Source: Flavobacterium cheongpyeongense
GTDB taxonomy: Bacteria; Bacteroidota; Bacteroidia; Flavobacteriales; Flavobacteriaceae
Reading direction: 5' to 3'
Length of the DNA stretch: 64,000 nucleotides
Assembly: GCF_003202435.1 (NCBI RefSeq)
Contig: NZ_QJHK01000011.1
Span: 92,879 to 156,878 of the forward strand
The translations under genes were made by a program, and so were the position numbers. Under the pieces are notes generated by a model, which did no database searches, was not told the origin of the DNA, and was given only the letters and a program-made list of their open reading frames with translations. This document shows positions 19,233-28,342 of the stretch, piece after piece. The first letter of the stretch is position 1. Every line of letters starts with the position of its first letter.

Positions 19233-20837
19233 TTAGTTCCAACCTGGATTTTGTGAGATAGTACCATTCGAAAGAACAATTTGAGATTGTGGTAATGGGA
19301 ACCAGCCTAAGGTTTCTGTTCTAAATGTTACATTAAATTGAGAATCAGTAGCTGTGTTATCAATTGCAGCTTTAGCTACATCAGTCCCTTTTCTGATTAA
19401 ATCAAAATAACGTAATCCTTCAAGAGCTAATTCTAATCTGCGTTCTTTCATAATATTATCCATAGTAGCAGTAACTCTGTTGGTCGTATTTTTGAAAGCA
19501 CGATCACGAACTCTGTCTAAATCAGCTTGCGCTAATGTCTGATTTGTTCCTAAATTTAATTCGGCAGCCATCAGTAATACATCTGCAAAACGAATAATAG
19601 CATAATCCTGATAGTTATCAATTTGGAAATTTCCTCCATTTGCTTCTACAATACTTACACCTGCATCATTGGTGATCGGGCAATATTTTTTCCATGAATA
19701 TCCGGTATATTGACGTTGTTCTCTTGCTATAGGATCAAAATTTAATGGATTCCCTTTATAGGTTTCATTCTGATAATCAATAAATGATGCACTTTTACGG
19801 GTATCCCCTGTAATATACTCACCAACTAATTTTGGATTAACAGTTGCTCCTCCCCATCCTGAAGCATAAGGTCCGATAGCTCCTCCACGAGGTGCAATAT
19901 TTACCTGAAAACGGTTTCCTTCATTTAAATTCCAATCTCCTTTTCCTGAACCATTAAAACGAACAGCCCAAACCATTTCGGTATTATCTTCTCCTGCAAA
20001 ATTTGCGAATGAAGCAGCCAGCCAAAGATTAGCAAAATCAGAAACCAAACCGTGTCCACTATTAGTTACCACATCATTTATATAAGTAATTGCCTGTGAT
20101 TTGGTTACTACACCTGCCAAATCAGCTTTTTTATAATAATCGGTATAGAATAAAAAGGTTCTTGCTAGATACGCTTCGGCAGCCCATTTTGTAATACGTC
20201 CATAATTAGCATTTCCGGATTGAGAATAATTGTCATTATTTAAATTATCCGCAGCAAATTTTAAATCATTAGCAATTAAAGCGTAAGTTACCTCAGCACC
20301 TTGTCTTGGTAATAAAAATTCGCTGGCTGAAGTAGTATGGTCTAAAGGAATGATATCCCCGAACATTTTAGCGGCCTGAAAATGAAAGTGTGCTCTTAAA
20401 AAACGTGCCTCAGCTTCGTATCTGGTTTTAAGTGCTGTATCAGTTCCCCAATCTACTTTATTTAGGTTTTCTAATAAAATGTTAGCTCTGTAAATTCCTA
20501 AATACGAGTTTTTCCAGACATCCATGTTCATCTCTTTATTACTAACAAATAAAAAACGGTCCCATTCGATATCTGACTGAGCATCAGCAATACCATATCC
20601 TCCAAAACAATCATCAGAAGCCTGTTCGCTAATTAATAAAGGCCCTCCATAAGCTTCGCGTTGCAATACATCGTAAACAGCAACTAATCCTTCGAAAGCA
20701 TCAGCCGGTGTTTTGTAAAAATTCTCTTCCACTATAGTTGTAGAAGGCTCTGTATCCAGAAAATTATCTGAACAAGCTCCTAAAACAAATAAGCTTGACA
20801 CAGCAAATAATTTTATATATTTTTTCATCGTTTTCAT
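19233..20837 (-). CDS. SusD/RagB-family glycan-binding lipoprotein
   Basis: 534 residues; lipobox VLGACS (Cys22) followed by the typical SusD start DNFLDTEPS. The TPR-like helical body contains RYEAEARFLRAHFHF and the C-terminal signature RRLELALEGLRYFDLIRKG and FPLPQSQIVLSNGTISQNPGW. SusD caps the SusC barrel on the cell surface and helps load oligosaccharides. It is separated from susC by only 3 bp. Confidence 0.96.
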   Translation of the reverse strand: MKTMKKYIKLFAVSSLFVLGACSDNFLDTEPSTTIVEENFYKTPADAFEGLVAVYDVLQREAYGGPLLISEQASDDCFGGYGIADAQSDIEWDRFLFVSNKEMNMDVWKNSYLGIYRANILLENLNKVDWGTDTALKTRYEAEARFLRAHFHFQAAKMFGDIIPLDHTTSASEFLLPRQGAEVTYALIANDLKFAADNLNNDNYSQSGNANYGRITKWAAEAYLARTFLFYTDYYKKADLAGVVTKSQAITYINDVVTNSGHGLVSDFANLWLAASFANFAGEDNTEMVWAVRFNGSGKGDWNLNEGNRFQVNIAPRGGAIGPYASGWGGATVNPKLVGEYITGDTRKSASFIDYQNETYKGNPLNFDPIAREQRQYTGYSWKKYCPITNDAGVSIVEANGGNFQIDNYQDYAIIRFADVLLMAAELNLGTNQTLAQADLDRVRDRAFKNTTNRVTATMDNIMKERRLELALEGLRYFDLIRKGTDVAKAAIDNTATDSQFNVTFRTETLGWFPLPQSQIVLSNGTISQNPGWN

Positions 20838-20840
20838 AAT

Positions 20841-23800
20841 TTAAAAATTAACATTAAGACCCATCATGTATGTTCTAGGCTGTGGATAATATCCTACGTC
20901 GATTCCCTTAGCCCAAGTCTGATTGCTGTTTCCAAATCCAATCTCAGGATCCATTCCCTTATATTTTGTAAAAGTGAATAAGTTATTAGCCGCAACATAC
21001 AATCTGAATTTGCTAAAGAAAGTCAGTTTTGATGTCAGTTTTGTTAAATCACAACCTAAAGTAGCACTTTTGATTCTGAAGAAATCTGCATTTTGAACAT
21101 ATAAATCTGAAAATTTAGTATAATTTCCATTGCTGTCTGTTCCGTAAGTAACTCTTGGAACTCTGTTAGAGCTGCCTTCTGTTGTCCATCTGTTTAAAAC
21201 ATCTGTAGTATAGTTAGTATACCCACGTGTAGGATCATGAATTCCAAAAACATTCTGACTTCCCGCTACTCCATAAGTATTGACAGTCAGGTCAAATGCT
21301 TTGTATGAAAGATCAAAATTTAAACCATAAGTAAAATCAGGGTTTGGATCTCCGATTTTGGTTTTATCATTTGCATCAATTTTTCCATCACCATTAAAAT
21401 CCACAAAACGAACATCTCCAGGCTGTGCCGCTGGTTGTGCCCCTGCAGCAACTTCAGCAGCGTTTTGAAAAATTCCGGCTGTTTTTAATCCGTAGAAATA
21501 ACCAATCGGCTGCCCTACCTCAACACGATTTAACTCGTCTGTCCCTTGAAATAATAAGTTAGGATCTCCATGAATGATTCCTTCACTGTTTGCTACTCTT
21601 ATTACTTCATTTTCGTTATGAGAAATATTGCCATTTATAGAAAAATTCCAGTCTTTTCCAAATTTTGTATGATATCCTAAAGCAAGTTCGACTCCTCTGT
21701 TTCTAATATCACCTCCATTAATATAAGGTGCTGTAGCTCCTGCATAAACTGGTATTGAAGCCAAAACCAACCAGTCTTTTGTCTTTTTATCGTAATAATC
21801 AAACGTAACAGTAAAATTATTGAATATTGTAGCATCAAAACCAAAATCTGTTTGTTCTGATGTTTCCCATTTTAAATCAGGATTTGAAAGTTGATTAGGG
21901 CTTGAACCTGTTTGCAGAGTTTCTGTTCCTGTTCCGAAATGATAAGTTTTATTGTATGAGCTAATTGTTGACATGTAAGAAAAAGCAGGAATCTGATCAT
22001 TACCATTTTGGCCCCAGCTTACTCTTAGTTTTAAATTATTTACCACTTTACTCTCCGGAAAAAAGTCACGATCAACATTCCAACCTGCAGAAACAGCTGG
22101 GAAATAACCATATCTGTTTGAAGATGCAAAATTTGATGAACCGTCTCTTCTTAAAGTTGCCGTAAATAAATACTTGTTGTTAAAGTCATACAACAAACGT
22201 CCAAAATAAGATTGAATTACATAATCTGCACGATTTCCTTTGACTGTATTTGATGTCTGATCTGTAGCATTGCTTAAGTAAGCATGTGAAAAATCGTCAA
22301 AAATCAAATTTTTCCCTGTTCCTTCCATATAATCTGAAGTATTCTTTTTAGCAGAAGTCCCTACTAATACATCAAAATTATGCAGATTATTCAATGTCGC
22401 TTTATATTGTAATGTATTTTCAAATATCCAGCCTAATGATTTTGTCGCATTTTGTGTAACACTTGAAACTGTATTGTTATCGTTTGAAGAAAGAGAATAA
22501 ACCGGTCTGAAAGAACGATAGTTACTATCTGACATATCAACACCAAAACTAGTTCTGTAAGTAAAGCTTTTTAAGAATTTTAATTCCGCAAAAATGTTTC
22601 CAACGTAACGATTTACTTTAGTTTCATTAAAATTATTGTAATATAATGATCCTAAAGGGTTACTGATATCTGCTGAGATAGACGAATGTGCAAAATCTCC
22701 ATTGGCGTCATAAGCAGGATCAATTGGTGCAGCATTTAAGAAACTTCTGATAGCGTTACTGTAAATTCCCTGATCCGCTACTCCTGAGCTTTTAATATTA
22801 GCAAACGAAAAATTTTCTCCAATTTTCAAATGTCCTTCAATAACTTCTGAAGTTGAATTTACATTAAATGTAATACGATCATATTGCGATTGGCTTGTTG
22901 CGCCGCCAATCATCCCTTCTTGTCCATAATATGACAATCCGGTAGCGATTGTTGATTTTTTATCACCACCTGTAATTGTAAGTGAGTGATTTTGTTTTAT
23001 AGCACCTTCTTTAAACAAATCATCCTGCCAGTCATGATTTGGCAATGCAGCAACTTGTGCTTGTGTATATAATGGAGTAAATCCGGAATTTATACGAGCC
23101 TCATTCATAATGGTAGTATATTCCTGTGTATTTAATAAATCTAATTTTTTAGCAACTCTTTGAAAGCCTGCATAACTATTTAATGACACATTCATTTTTC
23201 CATCTTTTCCTTTTTTTGTAGTTACTAAAATAACTCCATTTGCGGCTCTTGCACCATATATAGATCCTGCAGAAGCATCTTTTAATACGTCCATTCTTTC
23301 TATAGAAGATGGGTCAAGATATCCGATTCCGTTATCAACAACTACTCCGTCTACTACATAAAGAGGAGTACTGTTTCCGGCTGTTCCAACCCCACGAATG
23401 TTTACTGCCATTCCAGCTCCCGGTTGACCTGAAGTTGATGTAACACTAACCCCGGATGCCTGACCCTGCAAAGCATTTACAACATCAAGACTCGAAACTT
23501 GTTGAATATCTTTACCTGATACTAATGAGGTAGCTGCGGTATTTACCTTTTTCTTTTGTATTCCGTATCCAATTACTACAATTTCTTTAAGTTCATTTGA
23601 TTCTGTTTGTAATACAACATTAATCGTTTTTTGACTGCCTACGGTTATACGCTGAGTTTTAAAACCCATAAAACTGATTACAATTACATCACCAGTTTTT
23701 GCTTCTACTTTAAATAATCCGTCAAAATCAGTTGAAGTTCCTGATTTTATTCCTTGAACAGTAACGCTAGCACCGGGAACTCCCATCCCGTCCTCTGACG

Positions 23801-23927
23801 ATGTCACTTTTCCACTAACAGTTTTGGATTGGTCTTGGGCAAATCCGGACTGCATTATAAAAACATTGAACAGCAGCGCCATAAAAAACGGAAGCCTTGT
23901 TGTTTTAATACAATATTTGCTTTTCAT
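20841..23927 (-). CDS. SusC/RagA-family TonB-dependent outer membrane transporter
   Basis: 1028 residues. The signal peptide is followed by a carboxypeptidase-D-like domain (KTVSGKVTSSEDGMGVPGAS, residues 36-110), the plug with VVIGYGIQKKK and the SusC signature NPLGSLYYN / IYGARAANGVILVTTKKG, and a beta-barrel ending in an aromatic residue (GLNVNF). It imports oligosaccharides generated at the surface, energised by TonB. It is the first gene of the minus-strand locus, divergent from the two Nudix-type regulators across about 700 bp. Confidence 0.97.
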   Translation of the reverse strand: MKSKYCIKTTRLPFFMALLFNVFIMQSGFAQDQSKTVSGKVTSSEDGMGVPGASVTVQGIKSGTSTDFDGLFKVEAKTGDVIVISFMGFKTQRITVGSQKTINVVLQTESNELKEIVVIGYGIQKKKVNTAATSLVSGKDIQQVSSLDVVNALQGQASGVSVTSTSGQPGAGMAVNIRGVGTAGNSTPLYVVDGVVVDNGIGYLDPSSIERMDVLKDASAGSIYGARAANGVILVTTKKGKDGKMNVSLNSYAGFQRVAKKLDLLNTQEYTTIMNEARINSGFTPLYTQAQVAALPNHDWQDDLFKEGAIKQNHSLTITGGDKKSTIATGLSYYGQEGMIGGATSQSQYDRITFNVNSTSEVIEGHLKIGENFSFANIKSSGVADQGIYSNAIRSFLNAAPIDPAYDANGDFAHSSISADISNPLGSLYYNNFNETKVNRYVGNIFAELKFLKSFTYRTSFGVDMSDSNYRSFRPVYSLSSNDNNTVSSVTQNATKSLGWIFENTLQYKATLNNLHNFDVLVGTSAKKNTSDYMEGTGKNLIFDDFSHAYLSNATDQTSNTVKGNRADYVIQSYFGRLLYDFNNKYLFTATLRRDGSSNFASSNRYGYFPAVSAGWNVDRDFFPESKVVNNLKLRVSWGQNGNDQIPAFSYMSTISSYNKTYHFGTGTETLQTGSSPNQLSNPDLKWETSEQTDFGFDATIFNNFTVTFDYYDKKTKDWLVLASIPVYAGATAPYINGGDIRNRGVELALGYHTKFGKDWNFSINGNISHNENEVIRVANSEGIIHGDPNLLFQGTDELNRVEVGQPIGYFYGLKTAGIFQNAAEVAAGAQPAAQPGDVRFVDFNGDGKIDANDKTKIGDPNPDFTYGLNFDLSYKAFDLTVNTYGVAGSQNVFGIHDPTRGYTNYTTDVLNRWTTEGSSNRVPRVTYGTDSNGNYTKFSDLYVQNADFFRIKSATLGCDLTKLTSKLTFFSKFRLYVAANNLFTFTKYKGMDPEIGFGNSNQTWAKGIDVGYYPQPRTYMMGLNVNF

Positions 23928-24630
23928 AATAATTAATAATTTGGTTAAATTTATTGTTAGTATTTTTGTAATTCAATTAATGCACCTTCTAAATAATCTG
24001 TTCTTTGCCACAAGTTGCTGAATTTCCAGGCTTTAACGTATTTTAGCAAATCTCAACGAAGAATCCTCCTTTTAAAATCTAAACACCATTTCATACGTCA
24101 AATAGTCCATAAAATGTTGAGTACTTATTTTTATAATCAGTTTTTTCAATCTGAATTACACCAATTATTTTTTTTATAAAAACTTTTCTGGATGTGTTTT
24201 TAATCTCCAAAAACAACTTCATAATCTTTCTGAATTAAATCCTACAAAAAGAAGTTTTTGTGTTTTTACTATACTCCATTTTCTTCTCAAATCAACTTAT
24301 AGTCAAAATACATTTATCTTATGGTTAATTTGACTACAAGTGTAGTGTAATTTTTCTATATTAACAAAAAATTAGCTTTAATTTTTTTCAATTCAAATAA
24401 TACGAGGTTATTTTTTATACATTAATCAAATTAAACAGCTATTAACAATTAAAAACTATTAATAAATCAGCCATTTATTAATTAAATTGATAATGATTTA
24501 AAACACTTATTCAATTTTATTCGCATTTTTTTTAAAAATTCTAATATCATAATGGCAAATTGCAAAATATGTGTCTTTTTAAGACAATACTGTTATTTTT
24601 ATTTATTTAATTTGTCAAAATTTTAACAAC
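23928..24630. promoter_or_regulatory. 703 bp divergent regulatory region between susC and the Nudix regulators
   Basis: No gene is supported. It should contain the promoter of the polysaccharide locus (minus) and that of the first regulator (plus). I found no convincing TAnnTTTG box in either direction. Candidate operator-like symmetric sites are TAGTCAAA (24300-24307) facing TTTGACTA (24329-24336), ACTACAAGTGTAGT (24333-24346), and TGTCTT...AAGACA near 24570-24584. Confidence 0.55.
24300..24346. promoter_or_regulatory. Overlapping palindromes, candidate operator for the Nudix-type regulators
   Basis: Perfect 8-bp inverted repeat TAGTCAAA / TTTGACTA with a 21-bp gap, overlapped at its right arm by ACTACAAGTGTAGT (6-bp arms, 2-bp centre). 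The position, mid-way in the divergent region, fits a regulator site, but there is no direct evidence of binding. Confidence 0.35.
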
Positions 24631-25347
24631 ATGGTTGATAATTTAGATGTTAACATTATCGTAAAAAATGACTCTCCAGTAATGAATGCCATTACGATTG
24701 ACTGTGTTATATTTGGTTTTGATAAAGGAAGCCTTGAAGTTCTTTTAATTCAGCACGGAGAAGGAATAAGTAAAGGAAAGTGGGGACTTCCGGGAGGCTG
24801 GATTAATAAAAGAGAAAGTATAGATGCTGCCGCTCATCGATTACTGAATGAACTGACTTCATTAGATCATATCTACTTAGAGCAATTAAAAGCATTTGGA
24901 AATCCGGATCGTTTTCCTCTCAGACGCGTCATCACAATTGGGTATTATGCCCTAATCAAAAGAGAGGACTATAACATTCAGGCAGGTTTTACAGCTTCTG
25001 ATGCCAAATGGTATAAGATTAACGAAATCCCGGATTTAATTTATGACCACAATGAAATCCTGTCATACAGCCTCCAACACTTACGCGACAGGGTTCGTCA
25101 GGCACCAATTGGATTCAACCTTTTGCCGGAAAAGTTCACACTGCTGCAATTGATGCATTTGTATGAAGAAATATTAGGAATCGAAATGGACAAATCAAAT
25201 TTCAGGCGAAAAATTCTGCACATGAAATTACTTGTTGCATTGGATGAAAAACAACAGGATGTTTCACACCGGGCAGCTCAGTTATACAAATTCGATTCAG
25301 AAATTTATACAAAACTTACTGAAAAAGGATTTAATTTTGAATTTTAA
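24631..25347 (+). CDS. Nudix-type transcriptional regulator (NrtR/AraR-like), copy 1
   Basis: 238 residues. Residues 18-145 form a Nudix fold, but the Nudix box is broken: after GGWINKRE the expected R-E-U-x-E-E-x-G reads R-L-L-N-E-L-T-S, so two catalytic Glu and the Gly are missing (Leu71, Leu75, Ser77). Hydrolysis is therefore unlikely and the domain should act as a ligand sensor. Residues 150-238 are the winged-helix region typical of Nudix regulators, some of which (AraR in Bacteroides) control sugar-use genes. It is divergent from susC and 23 bp upstream of a paralog, so it is the likely regulator of the locus. Confidence 0.88.
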   Translation: MVDNLDVNIIVKNDSPVMNAITIDCVIFGFDKGSLEVLLIQHGEGISKGKWGLPGGWINKRESIDAAAHRLLNELTSLDHIYLEQLKAFGNPDRFPLRRVITIGYYALIKREDYNIQAGFTASDAKWYKINEIPDLIYDHNEILSYSLQHLRDRVRQAPIGFNLLPEKFTLLQLMHLYEEILGIEMDKSNFRRKILHMKLLVALDEKQQDVSHRAAQLYKFDSEIYTKLTEKGFNFEF

Positions 25348-25370
25348 ACCAGCTTATAAAAAGCAAAAAA

Positions 25371-26108
25371 ATGGCATTTTTACATTCTAAAAAAACTTCT
25401 AAGACTTACAGTGGAGCACCCTCTGGAATTCAAAATCCGGTTATCGACGGAATCACCATCGATTGTGTCATATTTGGGTTCAACAAAGGAAATCTCGAAG
25501 TTCTTCTGGCGCATCATGCAGAGGGCGAAAGTATCGGAAAATGGGGGCTTCTTGGAGGCTGGCTCAAAAAAGAAGAGAGTTCTGATGCTGCAGCTCAACG
25601 AATTTTACATGAACTAACCAGTCTTGATAATATCTATCTGGAACAGTTAAAGGCATTTACAAATCCAAATCGTGTACCTGGAAGAAGAGTTGTAACAATT
25701 GGTTACTACACGCTGGTGAACCGCGAGGATTATAATGTAAAAGCGGGATTAACCTTAATGGAAGCCACCTGGTACAAGATTAATGAACTGCCTGATTTGA
25801 TTTTTGACCACAAAGAAATCCTGCAATTCAGCTTAATGCAACTTCGTAACAGAGTACGTCAGGCACCAATCGGCTTCAATCTTTTGCCGGAAAAATTCAC
25901 TTTATTGCAGCTAATGCACCTTTATGAAGAAATATTAGGAATTGAACTGGACAAATCTAATTTCCGAAGAAAAATCCTGCACATGAAATTACTGGTCGCT
26001 CTGGATGAAAAACAGCAGGATGTTTCCCATAGAGCTGCAAAACTCTACAAATTTGATTCAGAAATCTACGAAAAACTGACCGAAAAAGGGTTTAATTTTG
26101 AGTTTTAG
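25371..26108 (+). CDS. Nudix-type transcriptional regulator (NrtR/AraR-like), copy 2
   Basis: 245 residues, tandem paralog of the preceding gene. The Nudix box is degenerate in the same places (R-I-L-H-E-L-T-S, residues 77-84). From RVRQAPIGF to the C-terminus, only 3 of 85 residues differ from copy 1, although the DNA differs at many silent positions. The N-terminal sensor half is clearly more divergent and has a different leader (MAFLHSKKTSKTYSG). The likely meaning is that both proteins recognise the same DNA site but respond to different ligands, or form heterodimers. No other regulator (HTCS, ECF sigma/anti-sigma) is found in the locus. Confidence 0.87.
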   Translation: MAFLHSKKTSKTYSGAPSGIQNPVIDGITIDCVIFGFNKGNLEVLLAHHAEGESIGKWGLLGGWLKKEESSDAAAQRILHELTSLDNIYLEQLKAFTNPNRVPGRRVVTIGYYTLVNREDYNVKAGLTLMEATWYKINELPDLIFDHKEILQFSLMQLRNRVRQAPIGFNLLPEKFTLLQLMHLYEEILGIELDKSNFRRKILHMKLLVALDEKQQDVSHRAAKLYKFDSEIYEKLTEKGFNFEF

Positions 26109-26173
26109 AACTTCTTTTAAATCACAGTATTCAACAATCATTCATCTTCATTCCAGAATCCAAAACTTTGCGC

Positions 26174-26181
26174 TATATTTG
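26174..26181 (+). promoter_or_regulatory. Candidate -7 box (TATATTTG) for lepA
   Basis: Matches the Bacteroidota TAnnTTTG consensus about 90 bp before the lepA start. No clear TTG -33 element was found at the usual distance. Confidence 0.35.
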
Positions 26182-26269
26182 CGCCTTAATAACACGCTCT
26201 AAAGTATTTACAGCAGGGCAAATTCATACCCAAAAATTACTAAAACTCGTTTAGAGAACTGAATATAAA

Positions 26270-28066
26270 ATGAAGAAGATACGTAACTTTTGCATTATTG
26301 CACACATTGACCACGGTAAAAGTACACTGGCAGACCGATTACTTGGCGCTACACAAACCGTTACAGCCCGTGAAGAGAAAGCACAATTGCTTGACAACAT
26401 GGATCTGGAACGTGAACGTGGAATTACCATAAAAAGTCACGCCATTCAAATGGAATACACTTACAAAGGTGAAGAATACATCCTGAATCTGATTGACACT
26501 CCGGGTCACGTTGACTTTTCATACGAAGTTTCACGATCTATTGCGGCCTGCGAAGGTGCTCTTTTGATTGTTGATGCTGCACAAAGTATTCAGGCACAAA
26601 CAATTTCTAACTTATATCTTGCTTTAGAAAACGATCTGGAAATTATTCCGGTTTTGAATAAAGTCGATTTACCAAGTGCTAATCCTGAAGAAGTTAGCGA
26701 CGATATTATTGATTTATTAGGATGTAAATTAGAAGATATTATTCATGCTTCTGGAAAAACAGGTTTTGGCGTTGAAAATATTCTGGCAGCCATTATTGAA
26801 AAAATCCCGGCGCCGAAAGGAAATCCTGAAGAACCGTTACAAGCTTTGATTTTTGACTCCGTTTATAATCCGTTTCGTGGAATCGAGGTTATTTTCAGAG
26901 TGGTGAATGGTGAAATCAAAAAAGGGCAGAAAATTAAATTCATGGCTACCGACAATGAATATTTTGCTGACGAAATTGGAACTTTAAAATTAAATCAGGT
27001 TCCTAAAACTGTTGTTTCAGCCGGAGATGTTGGTTATTTGATTTCCGGAATTAAAGAAGCCCGTGAGGTAAAAGTGGGTGACACGATAACAGATGCAAAA
27101 GTGCCGACTACCAATATGATTACCGGTTTTGAGGATGTAAAACCAATGGTATTTGCCGGAATTTATCCTGTTGATACTGAAGATTACGAAGATTTGCGTT
27201 CTTCAATGGAAAAATTACAGCTTAACGATGCTTCGCTCGTATTTGCTCCTGAAAGCTCGGCCGCATTAGGTTTTGGTTTCCGTTGCGGATTCTTAGGAAT
27301 GCTTCATATGGAAATTATTCAGGAACGTTTAGAGCGCGAATTCGATATGACGGTTATTACTACCGTTCCTAACGTTTCGTATTTGGCTTACACCAAAAAA
27401 CATCCGGAAACAGCATTAGTTGTAAACAATCCTTCTGACTTACCTGAGCCATCACGTCTAGACCGGGTTGAAGAGCCTTATATCAAAGCGACTATCATTA
27501 CAAAAGCTGATTTCGTTGGAAACGTAATGAGTCTTTGTATCGAAAAACGTGGTTTAATTACCAATCAAACGTATTTGACAACAGAACGTGTTGAGTTGAA
27601 TTTTGACATGCCGCTTGCCGAAATTGTATTCGATTTTTACGATCGTTTAAAAACCGTTTCTAAAGGTTATGCTTCTTTTGACTATTCTCCAATCGGAATG
27701 AGAACTTCAAAACTGGTGAAACTGGACGTTCTTTTGAATGCTCAGACGGTTGATGCACTTTCTGCCCTGATTCACGAAGACAACGCATACAACATCGGTA
27801 AAAAAATGACCGAAAAACTGCGTGAATTGATTCCAAGACAACAATTCGACATTCCGATTCAGGCGGCAATTGGTGCAAAGATTATTGCTCGTGAAACCAT
27901 TAAAGCCCTTCGTAAAGACGTTACCGCAAAATGTTACGGTGGAGATATTTCGCGTAAGCGTAAACTTTTGGAGAAACAGAAAAAAGGTAAAAAACGTATG
28001 AGACAGGTTGGAAACGTTGAGATTCCGCAAGAGGCGTTTATGGCTGTTTTGAAATTGAACGACTAG
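26270..28066 (+). CDS. lepA: Elongation factor 4 (LepA)
   Basis: 598 residues, the normal LepA length. It has the GTPase motifs AHIDHGKST (G1), DTPGHVDF (G3) and NKVDLP (G4), the EF-G-like domains, and the LepA-specific C-terminal region with [23 protein letters not shown]. It is a ribosome-binding GTPase that back-translocates or rescues stalled ribosomes. It is a single gene with its own upstream region and a hairpin terminator downstream. Confidence 0.98.
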   Translation: MKKIRNFCIIAHIDHGKSTLADRLLGATQTVTAREEKAQLLDNMDLERERGITIKSHAIQMEYTYKGEEYILNLIDTPGHVDFSYEVSRSIAACEGALLIVDAAQSIQAQTISNLYLALENDLEIIPVLNKVDLPSANPEEVSDDIIDLLGCKLEDIIHASGKTGFGVENILAAIIEKIPAPKGNPEEPLQALIFDSVYNPFRGIEVIFRVVNGEIKKGQKIKFMATDNEYFADEIGTLKLNQVPKTVVSAGDVGYLISGIKEAREVKVGDTITDAKVPTTNMITGFEDVKPMVFAGIYPVDTEDYEDLRSSMEKLQLNDASLVFAPESSAALGFGFRCGFLGMLHMEIIQERLEREFDMTVITTVPNVSYLAYTKKHPETALVVNNPSDLPEPSRLDRVEEPYIKATIITKADFVGNVMSLCIEKRGLITNQTYLTTERVELNFDMPLAEIVFDFYDRLKTVSKGYASFDYSPIGMRTSKLVKLDVLLNAQTVDALSALIHEDNAYNIGKKMTEKLRELIPRQQFDIPIQAAIGAKIIARETIKALRKDVTAKCYGGDISRKRKLLEKQKKGKKRMRQVGNVEIPQEAFMAVLKLND

Positions 28067-28106
28067 TATTTTTAGAAGAAAGAATAAAGAGTCAAGAATA
28101 TAGACT

Positions 28107-28139
28107 AACCCAATGACGAAAGTTATTGGGTTTTCCTTT
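28107..28139 (+). terminator. Intrinsic terminator of lepA
   Basis: Arms AACCCAATGAC (28107-28117) and GTTATTGGGTT (28122-28132) with a GAAA loop and one G-U pair, followed by TTCCTTTTT. Confidence 0.7.
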
Positions 28140-28143
28140 TTCA

Positions 28144-28338
28144 CTAAAGAAGCCCGCCACAAATTCCCAATCCAATTAATAAATAAACCGCTCCCAAAAT
28201 AAAAAGCACTTTTGCTGTCTTCGGATGGTTCTTTTTGACTGCAAACCCACCAATAGTTAATAAAATCGGAGGTCCTACCATAATAGCAACGAAAAATGCT
28301 ACTATTCCGCCTAAATTGCCTACTTCTAATGCTGTCAT
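28144..28338 (-). CDS. Small two-helix membrane protein
   Basis: 64 residues with two predicted membrane helices (about 10-31 and 42-62) separated by a basic stretch KKNHPKTAK. No family was recognised. It starts only 4 bp after the radical SAM gene and in the same direction, so it belongs to the Lgt-like/radical SAM operon. Its short size and full hydrophobicity suggest an accessory subunit or membrane anchor, but this is inference from position. Confidence 0.65.
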   Translation of the reverse strand: MTALEVGNLGGIVAFFVAIMVGPPILLTIGGFAVKKNHPKTAKVLFILGAVYLLIGLGICGGLL

Positions 28339-28342
28339 AATC

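Noticed and set aside
27707..28162. 151-codon minus-strand frame overlapping the end of lepA
   Set aside because: It lies over conserved LepA coding sequence and its terminator; no independent coding signal.
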